Assembly: GCA_910574185.1 (NCBI GenBank)
Contig: CAJSZQ010000030.1
Coordinates: forward strand, 1-48,061
Source: Lachnospiraceae bacterium
Lineage (GTDB): Bacteria; Bacillota; Clostridia; Lachnospirales; Lachnospiraceae
DNA: 48,061 nucleotides
Reading direction: 5' to 3'
Shown here: positions 9,682 through 17,688 of the stretch, one piece after another
How positions within the stretch are numbered: position 1 is the stretch's first letter
How the letters are laid out: each line of letters opens with the position of its first letter
Made by a program: the position numbers and the translations under genes
Notes under the pieces: generated by a model
Databases searched by the model: none
The model's input: the letters and a program-made list of their open reading frames with translations, nothing else
What the model was told of the DNA's origin: nothing

Positions 9682-10638
9682 CTACGTAAATAACCCGTTC
9701 AATGCCTCCGAAATCGTAAAACTAATCCTTCTGACCGTATCGTCAATGTCCTTCGGCGTCACGAACATCCCGTTTAAGTGAGGCGAAATCAGCTCTTTCA
9801 CCAATTCATATTTTTCTGCCGCATTATATCCCTGCATCACGACTCCTACTCCCCGCAGAGTCTCCGACGTCTCCAATGCAGCAATCAGATTCTCCATAGA
9901 ATCATTGACAATCGTAGCTGCGTCCACAACCGTAGGCACGCCGATAGCAATCACCGGAATCCCAAGGGTTTCCTCATTGATTGCATTGCGGTGGTTCCCC
10001 ACGCCGGAGCCCGGATGAATCCCGGTATCAGCAATCTGTATGGTACGGTTCAGTCGTTTGGAACTTCTTGCCGCCAGCGCGTCAATAGCAATGACAAAAT
10101 CCGGCTTTGTCTCCTTCACCACGCCCTTTACAATCTCAACCGTCTCCATCCCTGTCTGTCCCATCACTCCGGGAACGATAGCGCTCACCAACTTGACGTT
10201 CTGTTCTCCCACTGCATATTTTCCATATTCTTTGATGATATGCCGGGTAATATTCAGATTATCCACCACATAAGGTCCCAGAGCGTCCGGCGTCACCTGA
10301 CGGTTTCCCAAACCCACAATCAATACTGAATAGTCCTTGTCTTGCTCCTCTTTCACCAACTGTTTTAAGAATTTCATCAGCTCATCTGAAATCTCCTGAT
10401 GATATCCCTCGTCGGCAACCGCCATATCAGGCGCCTCCAGCGTGATATAGGTACCTACCGGTTTTCCCATAATCTTCGCACCCTTCTCCGTTTTAATTTT
10501 CACCGTAGTAATCCGGATTTCACGCTCCTCATCATAGGATTCTTCCAATTCCACCCCTGGAATTTCCACATTATCCGATTCAAACCGTTCTTTCTCCTCC
10601 AGAGCAAGGTCTGTACGGACACTGTACTTTTCAATCAT
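9682..10638 (-). CDS. gpr: Germination protease (GPR)
   Basis: The spore protease (peptidase family A25) that degrades small acid-soluble proteins at germination. It is made as a zymogen and activated by removal of an N-terminal propeptide. The start chosen at 10638 gives 318 residues beginning MIEKYSVRTDLA, which aligns with the family N-terminus, and has a GAGGG site 6-7 bases upstream. A longer frame from 10704 lacks a good site and adds residues not seen in the family. Typical blocks are LIVGLGNR, PDALGP, AIVPGVMGQTGME and IAIDALAARS. It is followed by spoIIP 45 bp later. Confidence 0.92.
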   Translation of the reverse strand: MIEKYSVRTDLALEEKERFESDNVEIPGVELEESYDEEREIRITTVKIKTEKGAKIMGKPVGTYITLEAPDMAVADEGYHQEISDELMKFLKQLVKEEQDKDYSVLIVGLGNRQVTPDALGPYVVDNLNITRHIIKEYGKYAVGEQNVKLVSAIVPGVMGQTGMETVEIVKGVVKETKPDFVIAIDALAARSSKRLNRTIQIADTGIHPGSGVGNHRNAINEETLGIPVIAIGVPTVVDAATIVNDSMENLIAALETSETLRGVGVVMQGYNAAEKYELVKELISPHLNGMFVTPKDIDDTVRRISFTISEALNGLFT

Positions 10639-10683
10639 CGGTTCACCCTCACTTCCACACGAACTGTAATACGTTATATCTTT

Positions 10684-10840
10684 GTTACTGTTCATTCCGT
10701 TCACAGCAGCCTTCGCAAATCCATTTATAATTCGCTACGCGAATGGGATTTGCTCACACTGAAATCACCTTCTTACGTACTTTGCCCAAAAGGACTGGCT
10801 TCGCGTCGCAGCAATTACAAAGTACTGTGTGAACAGTAAC
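10684..10840. repeat. Palindromic intergenic element, copy E, abutting gpr
   Basis: The element is bounded by GTTACTGTTC at 10684 and its exact inverse GAACAGTAAC ending at 10840. Inside are two nested stems: GCAAATCC...GGATTTGC with an ATTCGC/GCGAAT extension, and GTACTTTG...CAAAGTAC. The ends match those of copies A and B but the interior is unrelated, as expected for a family defined by its termini. It lies 46 bp upstream of the gpr start and 40 bp upstream of the rpsT promoter. Confidence 0.7.
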
Positions 10841-10879
10841 ATATCTTTCAGTTTTTACAAGATTTTGTTAAAATATGTA

Positions 10880-10908
10880 TTGACATTAACCCTTTGTTAG
10901 CATAATAT
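10880..10908 (+). promoter_or_regulatory. Promoter of rpsT
   Basis: TTGACA at 10880-10885 and TAATAT at 10903-10908 are separated by 17 bp, close to the sigma-A consensus. The start would fall near 10915, giving a leader of about 80 bases before rpsT. Confidence 0.75.
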
Positions 10909-10920
10909 AATTAAGTGTGT

Positions 10921-10952
10921 TTTGTTAGAGCGTCCGTGTCTGTTCTAACAAA
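10921..10952 (+). promoter_or_regulatory. rpsT leader hairpin
   Basis: TTTGTTAGA (10921-10929) is perfectly complementary to TCTAACAAA (10944-10952) with a 14-base loop. It sits near the 5' end of the predicted rpsT transcript, so it may stabilise the mRNA or be a site of regulation by S20. Only the stem is seen; the role is inferred. Confidence 0.55.
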
Positions 10953-10997
10953 GATAAATCGAATAAATCGAAATCCATGATATCGGAGGTGGACAAA

Positions 10998-11261
10998 TTG
11001 GCTAACATTAAATCTGCAAAGAAAAGAATTTTAGTAAATGAGACTAAGGCTGCAAGAAACAAAGCAATCAAATCCAGAGTTAAGACAAGCGTTAAGAAAG
11101 TTGAAGCTGCCGTTGCTCAGAAAGACGCTGCCGTTGCTAAAGCAGCGCTTCAGGCTGCTGTTGCCGAGATTAACAAGGCTGGTTCTAAGGGTGTATACCA
11201 CAAGAACACCTGCTCAAGAAAGATTGCCCGTTTATCAAAAGCTGTAAACGGAATTGCTTAA
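10998..11261 (+). CDS. rpsT: 30S ribosomal protein S20
   Basis: An 87-residue 16S rRNA-binding primary assembly protein. It shows the S20 signature start ANIKSAKKRI, basic helices, and the conserved tail with GVYHKNTCSRKIARL. The start is a TTG at 10998, placed 5 bases after GGAGGTGG. An upstream in-frame ATG at 10977 would add seven residues not found in S20 and has no ribosome binding site. TTG starts for rpsT are known in other bacteria and fit feedback control. The gene has its own promoter and terminator and is the only plus-strand gene in the first 19 kb. Confidence 0.95.
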   Translation: MANIKSAKKRILVNETKAARNKAIKSRVKTSVKKVEAAVAQKDAAVAKAALQAAVAEINKAGSKGVYHKNTCSRKIARLSKAVNGIA

Positions 11262-11270
11262 TCCATAAAC

Positions 11271-11309
11271 AAAAAGACATCCATTTCCGTCATGATGGAT
11301 GTCTTTTTT
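11271..11309 (+). terminator. rpsT terminator
   Basis: AAAAAGACATCCAT pairs with ATGGATGTCTTTTT around a 10-base loop, followed by a T run. It begins 9 bp after the rpsT stop codon and probably also ends cutC transcription from the other side. Confidence 0.9.
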
Positions 11310-11405
11310 ATTACATCGGAAGGCGCACTTTTCTTCTCTGTTACGCTTTACTCAGCGTGTGTCAGAAATTTCATTTCCGCCGTCTGCCCTGCTATGCGCC
11401 CTTCA

Positions 11406-12167
11406 CTAATTATTTTCCTGTCTGACATAGGTATCCATAATATATCTTGCCTTCTTTATCTGTTCCCTGTCTGTCCGGAAAATATCAAATTCACTCAAAC
11501 CGGGAAGTCCCATATGCACAGACTCATTCCGATAAACCATACCGCTGTCTAGCCTTTTCTTCCCAGACATGTGAAAACTTGCTGCATGAATTTCCTCATG
11601 CAACCGCCGGATTACTTCGGCATTTACCCCGCCGCCTACCAGAATTTCAATTCGCTCTCCTGCCTGCATAATCAATCGCCGAAGCGCCTCCGTCCCTTGT
11701 ACACAATCACACGCCTGCCCTGAGGTGAGTATCGTATCAATTCCCAGCAAGACGGCCTCTTCCAGAACCTTATGCGGATTCTCACATACGTCAAATGCAC
11801 GATGCAGCGTCAGTCTCAGCCGGCCAGCGCAATCCTTAATCTCTTCCATCCGGCTCATATCCAGACTTCCGTCCGGTTTTAAACACCCCACTGTAATCCC
11901 GTCTGCCCCCAGTTCCCGAAACATCCGAATATCTTCTTTCATCATCTTAAATTCCGCATCTGTATATAAAAAATCTCCGAATCTCGGTCGAATCAGAACC
12001 GTCAGCTCTATGTCACAGGCTTGCCGAATCTGCTTAAACTGACTTACACCGGGAGTCGTTCCACCGATAATGAGATTCGAGCAGACCTCCAGACCGTCCG
12101 CCCCTCCTTCCCAGGCAAGAACCGCCGATTCCACTGAATCTATGCATACTTCTAATCTTCCTCCCAT
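11406..12167 (-). CDS. cutC: CutC-family protein
   Basis: A 253-residue TIM-barrel protein of the CutC family (PF03932). Family blocks seen are LEVCIDSVESA at the N-terminus, GADGLEVCSNL, VLIRPRFGDF, LTLHRAFD and ILTSGQ. The family was linked to copper homeostasis in E. coli, but a direct copper role is disputed and no enzyme activity is established. The gene is single; a palindrome follows at its upstream side and the rpsT terminator lies beyond its 3' end. Length is normal. Confidence 0.9.
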   Translation of the reverse strand: MGGRLEVCIDSVESAVLAWEGGADGLEVCSNLIIGGTTPGVSQFKQIRQACDIELTVLIRPRFGDFLYTDAEFKMMKEDIRMFRELGADGITVGCLKPDGSLDMSRMEEIKDCAGRLRLTLHRAFDVCENPHKVLEEAVLLGIDTILTSGQACDCVQGTEALRRLIMQAGERIEILVGGGVNAEVIRRLHEEIHAASFHMSGKKRLDSGMVYRNESVHMGLPGLSEFDIFRTDREQIKKARYIMDTYVRQENN

Positions 12168-12190
12168 ACTTCCTCTCCTTAATCCTCTTC

Positions 12191-12315
12191 CAGTGTACTA
12201 GTATAACTCATTTTAAATACCTTTCTGTTTCACTGAGATTGCTTTTACATATGTGCTATCGGGAAAGCAGGCCGGTGAAACGTAAGGTTATTCAAAATGG
12301 GTTACACTAGTTATG
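12191..12315. repeat. Imperfect inverted repeat between cutC and the nitronate monooxygenase gene
   Basis: Bases 12191-12235 pair imperfectly with 12275-12315: TAACTCATTTT against AAAATGGGTTA, and TTTCAC against GTGAAA. A smaller GCTTTT/GAAAGC stem lies in the loop. The right arm runs to the last codons of the downstream gene. It may act as a terminator or be a degraded mobile palindrome. Its ends do not match the GTTAC family. Confidence 0.55.
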
Positions 12316-13396
12316 GAAATAATCCTCTAATCACCTCTTGAACCGTCGTAATCTCCGTTAAATACCCCACATTATCTCCGCAGAAAATCAAACCATTTTC
12401 CACATCTCCCTCTACAGCCCGAATCAGAGCCCTGGTAATACAGTATGGGGCGGTCGCCGGATTACATTTTTCAAGACAGCGGTAACACTTCCTTATCGTT
12501 TCCTTTTCTTTCTGTATCCTTTCAAGGAAAGGATTGTTAATAGCACGAGCCGGCATCCCTACCGGACTTATAATAATCTCAATATCCTCCGCCTTTGCAT
12601 TGATATAAGCCTGTTTATATGCTCTGTGAGCGTCGCATTCTTCCGTAACCACAAATGGAGTGGCAACCTGAACGCCGTCTGCCCCCAGCGAAAATGCATG
12701 TTGTACCTGACCGGCATTCATAATACCACCTGCAACAATAACCGGAATATGGACGCTATATTTTTCTCCATACTCTCTGGCACAATCTATGATCCGGCAA
12801 ATTTCCTCATCATATTCTTTATCGAAGCCCTCTTCATTCTGACGCTCTAAAACGTCTCTGGAAAACCCAAGATGGCCGCCTGCATGCGCGCTCTCTATCA
12901 CCAAAAAATCTGCGGTACGGCGATAATGCCTGTCCCACATTTTCAAAATAATGCGGGCGGCTTTTTCAGAAGAAACAATAGGCGCTATCTTGGTATCCGT
13001 TCCTTCCACATACTCCGGCATATCTGTAGGAAGACCCGCCCCTGAAATAATTACATCCGCTCCCGCCTTTGCGGCAGTACGCACATAATCTCCATAATCC
13101 CTTGCTGCATTCATGATATTATAACCCAGAAGCCCTTTACAGCTTCCATCCGCTGCTGTGGCAATCTCTCTGGCTTTTCCAAGCTCTGCCACCATAGCCC
13201 GTAAATTCGCAGCTTTGGAATCTTTCTCAAAGTCCGCCTCCCGAAATCCAATCTGTGCCGTTGAGATAATGCCAATCCCGCCTTCCCTTGCCACTGCTCC
13301 GGCAAGTCCGGAGAGACTGACGCCCACTCCCATACCGCCCTGAATGAAAGGAAACTCCGCAGCTTTATTTCCAATCTGTAATCCCTGTCTATTCAT
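12311..13396 (-). CDS. Nitronate monooxygenase family flavoprotein
   Basis: A 361-residue FMN-binding TIM barrel of the nitronate monooxygenase/FabK-like family (PF03060). Visible motifs are the N-terminal PFIQGGMGVGVS, LVIESAHAGGHLG (the HAGGH flavin/substrate motif), PVIVAGGI and LGADGVQVATPF. A C-terminal Cys-rich part (CYRCLEKCNP...YC) is present, as in several clostridial members. The substrate is unknown: nitronate oxidation and an enoyl-ACP reductase-like role are both possible. No fatty-acid genes lie nearby, so nitronate monooxygenase is the safer name. It is monocistronic. Confidence 0.88.
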   Translation of the reverse strand: MNRQGLQIGNKAAEFPFIQGGMGVGVSLSGLAGAVAREGGIGIISTAQIGFREADFEKDSKAANLRAMVAELGKAREIATAADGSCKGLLGYNIMNAARDYGDYVRTAAKAGADVIISGAGLPTDMPEYVEGTDTKIAPIVSSEKAARIILKMWDRHYRRTADFLVIESAHAGGHLGFSRDVLERQNEEGFDKEYDEEICRIIDCAREYGEKYSVHIPVIVAGGIMNAGQVQHAFSLGADGVQVATPFVVTEECDAHRAYKQAYINAKAEDIEIIISPVGMPARAINNPFLERIQKEKETIRKCYRCLEKCNPATAPYCITRALIRAVEGDVENGLIFCGDNVGYLTEITTVQEVIRGLFP

Positions 13397-13521
13397 AGAT
13401 ACCTATACACCTTTCCGGGAAATCCTCCCATAATTCCTTTGATATTCAAAATAATTATAGTGTATACGGTTATCAATGTCAATATAAATAGTTTTTAAAA
13501 CTACATCTATTCTCACTCCAA

Positions 13522-13567
13522 GTTACTGTTCACACGTCGCCTGCCGGACGCAGGTTGAATCAGGAGC
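13522..13567. repeat. Solo left arm of the palindromic element family
   Basis: This 46-bp stretch starts GTTACTGTTCACAC and matches the left arm of copies A and B through CAGGAGC. The rest of the element is missing. It lies just past the stop codon of the DUF1349 gene and forms a short GCAGGTT/AACCTGC stem with the adjoining bases, so it may serve as that gene's terminator. Confidence 0.75.
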
Positions 13568-13578
13568 CCAACCTGCCT

Positions 13579-14166
13579 TCACTTCCCTGCGCGAATATTT
13601 TTTACCGTTTTATGCTCAATAGACCAGTCCTCAAATACCCGGATTCCGCCCTCTCCCTGCGGCGCCTGCGCTACAAATCCCGCTTTAACTGTCTCGTCCG
13701 CCGACAGAACGAAAAAGCGCATCATATAGAAATTCTCACCATCCAGGGAATAATGAAACGCAAAAGCGCTGCCCCGTCTGGAGACTTGAAGCCACACCTT
13801 CTCCTCCTCAACATTACAGCCGTTCGCATCATCCGAGGTATCCTTCGTTACAACGCTGACAACTGCGTGAGTATCATACTCTGTCTTCTCAAAACATGCT
13901 TTCGCCCAATGGGTCTTATCCTGCCAGACCATAATACATGCAGAATCAAAAGTCTCCTGAAATTCCAGCGAGACTCTCGCCTTCATTACAAAATCCCCTG
14001 TCACTTCCGTATAATAGAAGGGAGCGTTGCAAATCGTCTCAGGAGTAAGCCCCTCTTCTCCCACGTCCCCATTGTTGCAGAAAATATCGCTTCCCTTCGG
14101 CGCGTAAATCTCAATTCGTCCCTCTTTTTCAATAAAACTGCTCTCATTCATCCAATCAAATTTCAT
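13579..14166 (-). CDS. DUF1349 domain protein
   Basis: A 195-residue soluble protein with the DUF1349 fold (PF07081, concanavalin-like beta sandwich). Typical features are the N-terminal DWMNESSF, APKGSDIFCN, the GDFVMKARV strand, DSACIMVW, WAKACFEKT and the C-terminal GFVAQAP. Members are often attached to or near sugar-handling proteins, but no ligand or activity is known. The start is set by AAGGAGAG. Gene is single; length is normal for the family. Confidence 0.85.
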   Translation of the reverse strand: MKFDWMNESSFIEKEGRIEIYAPKGSDIFCNNGDVGEEGLTPETICNAPFYYTEVTGDFVMKARVSLEFQETFDSACIMVWQDKTHWAKACFEKTEYDTHAVVSVVTKDTSDDANGCNVEEEKVWLQVSRRGSAFAFHYSLDGENFYMMRFFVLSADETVKAGFVAQAPQGEGGIRVFEDWSIEHKTVKNIRAGK

Positions 14167-14241
14167 CCTGTACTCTCCTTTTCTTTCAATCAGAATCTAT
14201 CTCTGAATTGTCCCGCTTTCTATACCCTCCGGGCACCCCTG

Positions 14242-14319
14242 ATGGCCATTATGGGGTACCTGGAAGGTATACCTTATGAAACGGCCGAATGGCCATTATG
14301 GGGTACCTGGAAGGTATAC
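14242..14319. repeat. 31-bp tandem duplication
   Basis: The sequence starting ATGGCCATTATGGGGTACC occurs at 14242-14272 and again, identical over 31 bp, at 14289-14319 (47-bp period). It lies in the gap upstream of the DUF1349 gene. A GGTATAC end half-palindrome with GTATACC is included. Function is unknown. Confidence 0.8.
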
Positions 14320-14357
14320 GGAAACTTTCCAGACAAACTTTCTTTCCTGCCGACTGT

Positions 14358-14391
14358 CAAAAAAAGAACCTCACATCGCGAGATTCTTTTT
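14358..14391 (-). terminator. Terminator-like hairpin after the phosphoribosyltransferase-like gene
   Basis: An A-rich left arm (AAAAAGAA..CTC) pairs with GAG.TTCTTTTT around a short loop. It lies about 20 bp beyond the stop codon of the gene at 14411-15061, and the stem has an A/T tract at each end, so it could work in both directions. Confidence 0.65.
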
Positions 14392-14410
14392 ATATAATAC
14401 AAATGATTGA

Positions 14411-15061
14411 TTATAATCTGGAATATCCGAAACTGTTAACCAGCGCTTCAATCCGTTCTCCTCTTTTACACATCGGACAGTCTGCCGTATTATATGCCTC
14501 ATAATTCGGCAAATCACTGCCTGTAAAAAGCCTCTTAATCTCAACATCCCCTATTCTGCTGGCCGCGCTGAAGATTGCACACACGCCAGCCAGATTACCG
14601 CGATAGTAATTAACAGAATTAACCGCATGGTTCAATGTCTTACCGGTAGTAACCGACGCCGCCAGAATCAGCACATTCATTCCACGTACCATTCTCTGCT
14701 GATTATCCCGGAACATGACCTGCCCAAGCGCATTGTATTCCGGAGAAATAACGGAAATGTTCTTTCCTTTGTTGACAGAATACTGACTCTTGTCTGCCAG
14801 AGTCTCTGCGATAAACGCGCCAATCACATTCGTATCATCCAAACATACAATGGAATCAATCGGCGTTCCCATATATTCGCCCGCTAACTCCTTGGCAACC
14901 TCTCTGGCATTATTATGCCTGGTCTTGACTGTAGACATATCAATATATGTATTCAGATGCGAGTTACTGGTAGCAAAATGCCCTCTCATAATTTTAATGC
15001 GTACCTTCGGATTCTTATGCTGACGAAGATCCTCCATCTCCTGAATGAATTGATTATCCAT
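14411..15061 (-). CDS. Phosphoribosyltransferase-like protein
   Basis: A 216-residue protein resembling the orotate phosphoribosyltransferase-like proteins of Lachnospiraceae. A weak PRPP-binding-type motif is seen in VLILAASVTTGKT, preceded by hydrophobic beta strands, and DSIVCLDDTNVIGAF may be the other core motif. A CPMCKRGE segment near the C-terminus could bind metal. The start at 15061 is chosen for its GGGAGG site 5-6 bases upstream; the longer frame to 15130 lacks one. No pyr genes lie nearby, so the substrate is not deduced from context and pyrimidine synthesis should not be assumed. Confidence 0.7.
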   Translation of the reverse strand: MDNQFIQEMEDLRQHKNPKVRIKIMRGHFATSNSHLNTYIDMSTVKTRHNNAREVAKELAGEYMGTPIDSIVCLDDTNVIGAFIAETLADKSQYSVNKGKNISVISPEYNALGQVMFRDNQQRMVRGMNVLILAASVTTGKTLNHAVNSVNYYRGNLAGVCAIFSAASRIGDVEIKRLFTGSDLPNYEAYNTADCPMCKRGERIEALVNSFGYSRL

Positions 15062-15190
15062 ATGAATACCTCCCTTACATATTCGGGACGCGCTCCATCG
15101 TCCGTTCTGCCGGGCGCCCCTTCTTTTCAATTAATCTCATTATAGCACATCTTAGGAAAAATGCACAACCCTTTCCGTTATTTTAACCTT

Positions 15191-15940
15191 TTAATCGGCA
15201 TAATTCCCGATTAACTGTTCCTTCAGCAAATTAATTACCTCTTCCGTCAGGCCATTCTTACGCAGAAAGCCAATATAATCTTCCTGTACCGCCGCAACCA
15301 GAAATCCTTCCATAGTCTCCGGCGGCGTTGCCATATAGCTGCGAAATTCCTCTGGAATCTGGCTAAAAAGCGGATTCTGCCCCTGATAAGTAGCCGATAC
15401 CTGATAATCCGCAACAATATCCATCGGCGATACTCCGCACAGGAGATATATGACTGCCGAGAGTACGCCTGTCCTGTCTTTTCCTGCCGAACAGTGATAG
15501 CAAACCGCTCCCTTTCCCAATCTGTCGGCAATCACCTGCAGTAGATGAACCACCCGTTCTGGCCCATCCAGAATCATTTTCACATATCCGGCAGACAAAC
15601 TTTCTCCAAAAGACTGTTTCGCAAGTTCAATCAATTCTTCCTTATTCCACTCTTTTTCTCCGTCCAGGTTCAGCTCATACTGCTGTAATGGATAAGAAAT
15701 GCGTTCTACCCCCTCCGGTGTTTCATAAGGCGCTGACTTCTGCTCCATAGGGGAACGCAAATCAATCACCGTACGCACGCCCATTTCTTTCATCTTCTCC
15801 CACTCGGCTTCTGTAAGATTACAGGGCGCCTCCGCGCGATACAGCCTGTGCCATGCAACAGTTCCGCCTGCGCATGCGTAACCGCCCAAATCCCGGCAAT
15901 TATACAGATGCTCAAATGGTATTCTTTTCAAATTCTCCAT
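15191..15940 (-). CDS. Tyrosine-protein phosphatase
   Basis: A 249-residue phosphatase of the bacterial protein tyrosine/serine phosphatase type (Y_phosphatase3, PF13350). The N-terminal NCRDLGGYA motif and VIDLRSPME are typical. The CX5R catalytic loop is HCSAGKDRTGV, with nucleophile Cys150 and Arg156. The substrate could be a phosphoprotein or a phosphoinositide-like molecule. It sits 25 bp downstream of trmD on the same strand and may be co-transcribed with the rimM-trmD unit. Length is normal. Confidence 0.9.
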   Translation of the reverse strand: MENLKRIPFEHLYNCRDLGGYACAGGTVAWHRLYRAEAPCNLTEAEWEKMKEMGVRTVIDLRSPMEQKSAPYETPEGVERISYPLQQYELNLDGEKEWNKEELIELAKQSFGESLSAGYVKMILDGPERVVHLLQVIADRLGKGAVCYHCSAGKDRTGVLSAVIYLLCGVSPMDIVADYQVSATYQGQNPLFSQIPEEFRSYMATPPETMEGFLVAAVQEDYIGFLRKNGLTEEVINLLKEQLIGNYAD

Positions 15941-15964
15941 CTATGTCATTCTCCCCTTTTTAAA

Positions 15965-16765
15965 TTATTCCTTCCGTACAGAACTACAGGAAACGGCAAG
16001 CTCCCGCTCCTGTTTTGTCAGCTCTGCTTTATCCAGCAAATCCGGCCGGTTGAGAGCCGTTCTTATCACAGACTGCTCCCTTCGCCATTTCTCAATATTG
16101 GCGTGATGACCGGACAGAAGAATCTCCGGCACCCTCTTCTCATGCCAAATCTCCGGTCTGGAGTACTGGGGATATTCCAGCAGATTCCCCTGAAAGCTCT
16201 CAAATTCAGCAGACACGTCATTGTGGAGTACCCCAGGCACCATCCTGGAAATGGCGTCCACCATAACCATAGCCGGAAGCTCTCCTCCGGTCAGCACATA
16301 ATCGCCTATCGACACATAATCCGTAACAATCTCTTCCAATACCCGCTCATCAATCCCCTCATAATGTCCACAGAGGAAAATGAGTTCTTCCTCCTCAGCC
16401 AGTTCTTCGGCCATCCGCTGACTAAAAGTTCTACCCTGAGGGGACATATAAAGTACTCTTGTCTTTTTTTCAGATATGCTCTTCTCTTCTTTATCTATAT
16501 CTGCGCTTTTTTCTCTCTTCGCAGCATTTATTTTTTCCTGAATCGCCTGATAGCACTGGTACACCGGCTCTGCCTGCATCAACATCCCCGCGCCGCCCCC
16601 GTAAGGATAATCATCCACGCTCTGATGCTTATTATAAGCGTAATCCCGGATGTTCACCGCCTCAATGGAAAGAATACCCTTATCCATTGCCCTTCCAATG
16701 ATACTAGTACCTAAGCCCCCCATAACCATTTCCGGAAAGAGCGTCATAATATGGATATTCATCAT
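15965..16765 (-). CDS. trmD: tRNA (guanine-N1)-methyltransferase TrmD
   Basis: A 266-residue SPOUT methyltransferase that makes m1G37 in tRNAs and so prevents frameshifting. Conserved blocks are MTLFPEM, DDYPYGGGAGM, LCGHYEGIDERV, SIGDYVLTGGELPA and YSRPEIW. A poorly conserved charged insert at about residues 85-105 (AAKREKSADIDKEE) lengthens the protein slightly. The start overlaps the rimM stop codon by four bases (ATGA), which implies translational coupling. Confidence 0.96.
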   Translation of the reverse strand: MMNIHIMTLFPEMVMGGLGTSIIGRAMDKGILSIEAVNIRDYAYNKHQSVDDYPYGGGAGMLMQAEPVYQCYQAIQEKINAAKREKSADIDKEEKSISEKKTRVLYMSPQGRTFSQRMAEELAEEEELIFLCGHYEGIDERVLEEIVTDYVSIGDYVLTGGELPAMVMVDAISRMVPGVLHNDVSAEFESFQGNLLEYPQYSRPEIWHEKRVPEILLSGHHANIEKWRREQSVIRTALNRPDLLDKAELTKQERELAVSCSSVRKE

Positions 16766-17268
16766 ATCAGTCCCTCCATCAAATGGATTGTCATACGATT
16801 CTCCTCAACATTCACATCCAGAATACAGTCCCGAATCGCTGGAATCAGCACATCGCCATGTTCCTTCGTGCTAATAATGTAGACATCGTTAGCCCCGGTC
16901 TCCATCACATCCCGCAGACTGCCAAAAAGGCTGCCCTCCTCTGTATAAACCTCCATTCCAATCATATCCGCAATGTAATACTCATCCTCCTCCAGAGCCA
17001 CTGCGTCCTCCCGGTCAACCAGCAGGCTCTTACCCCTGTATTTCTCAATATCATTGATATGATTAATCCCTTTAAATTTCAAGATGGCAAACTGTTTAAA
17101 AAACTTCACATGTTCAATCTGAAGCAATATCTGCTCTTTCCCATTATCCAAATATACCTGTTTCAACTGTTTAAATCTGGCCGCGTCATTCGTCGTAGGA
17201 AATACCTTCACTTCTCCTCGTATTCCATGCGTAGAGGATATTACGCCAACCTGTAACTGCTTCTCCAT
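16762..17268 (-). CDS. rimM: 16S rRNA maturation factor RimM
   Basis: A 168-residue 30S assembly factor with the N-terminal RimM beta barrel (QVGVISSTHGIRGEVKVFP) and a C-terminal PRC barrel (ADMIGMEVYTEEG...LIPAI). The ATG at 17268 follows GGGAGAG by five bases. An in-frame upstream ATG at 17334 would add 22 residues outside the family. It is translationally coupled to trmD. A strong terminator separates it from khpA, so rimM-trmD may have its own promoter or depend on read-through. Confidence 0.94.
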   Translation of the reverse strand: MEKQLQVGVISSTHGIRGEVKVFPTTNDAARFKQLKQVYLDNGKEQILLQIEHVKFFKQFAILKFKGINHINDIEKYRGKSLLVDREDAVALEEDEYYIADMIGMEVYTEEGSLFGSLRDVMETGANDVYIISTKEHGDVLIPAIRDCILDVNVEENRMTIHLMEGLI

Positions 17269-17390
17269 TTTACTCTCCCGTTCATTCATTCTATCCCATT
17301 TCCGTAAGCTGCAATTTTCTTTTCCTTCACGCAAATGTTCCCCTCCGGAACGCCTTTATCATATATAGGAAAAGTCTTCAATATGATAAA

Positions 17391-17430
17391 AAGCCCCCTA
17401 TATCACGCTATAAATAGCGCATGGGGACTT
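17391..17430 (-). terminator. Terminator or attenuator between khpA and rimM
   Basis: Read on the minus strand, AAGTCCCC pairs with GGGGGCTT and is followed by TTTAT. A second small stem (GCGCTAT/ATAGCG) fills the loop. It lies 6 bp after the khpA stop codon, inside a gene cluster that is usually one operon, so it probably tunes rather than blocks expression of rimM-trmD. Confidence 0.8.
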
Positions 17431-17436
17431 CTTTTA

Positions 17437-17667
17437 TTAACCAGCGATATCAACAATCACTTTCTTATCTTCCTTCGCTGCGGCTGCCTTTACTACAGAG
17501 CGAATCGCCTTGGCAATACGTCCCTGCTTTCCGATGACTTTGCCCATATCGGCCTCCGATACGCGTACTTCAACTACTGTTGTACGGCCTTCCTGTCTCT
17601 CGGTAACAACCACTTCATCAGGATTATCCACCAATGCTTTCGCAATGACTTCAACCAATTCTCTCAT
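17437..17667 (-). CDS. khpA: KH-domain RNA-binding protein KhpA
   Basis: A 76-residue single KH domain (YlqC/KhpA family). The RNA-binding loop is seen in GKVIGKQGRIAKAIR, a GXXG-type motif. KhpA partners with KhpB (Jag) in Firmicutes and influences cell division and RNA metabolism. It follows rpsP by 21 bp, the standard position. It has its own terminator-like hairpin on the 3' side. Confidence 0.93.
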   Translation of the reverse strand: MRELVEVIAKALVDNPDEVVVTERQEGRTTVVEVRVSEADMGKVIGKQGRIAKAIRSVVKAAAAKEDKKVIVDIAG

Positions 17668-17688
17668 GAATGAGCACCTCCGCCAATA

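Noticed and set aside
13555..14397. Plus-strand frame of 280 codons
   Set aside because: It covers the DUF1349 gene antisense and runs through the tandem repeat; not a gene.
15848..16714. Plus-strand frame of 288 codons
   Set aside because: Antisense to the phosphatase and trmD; trmD is unmistakable.
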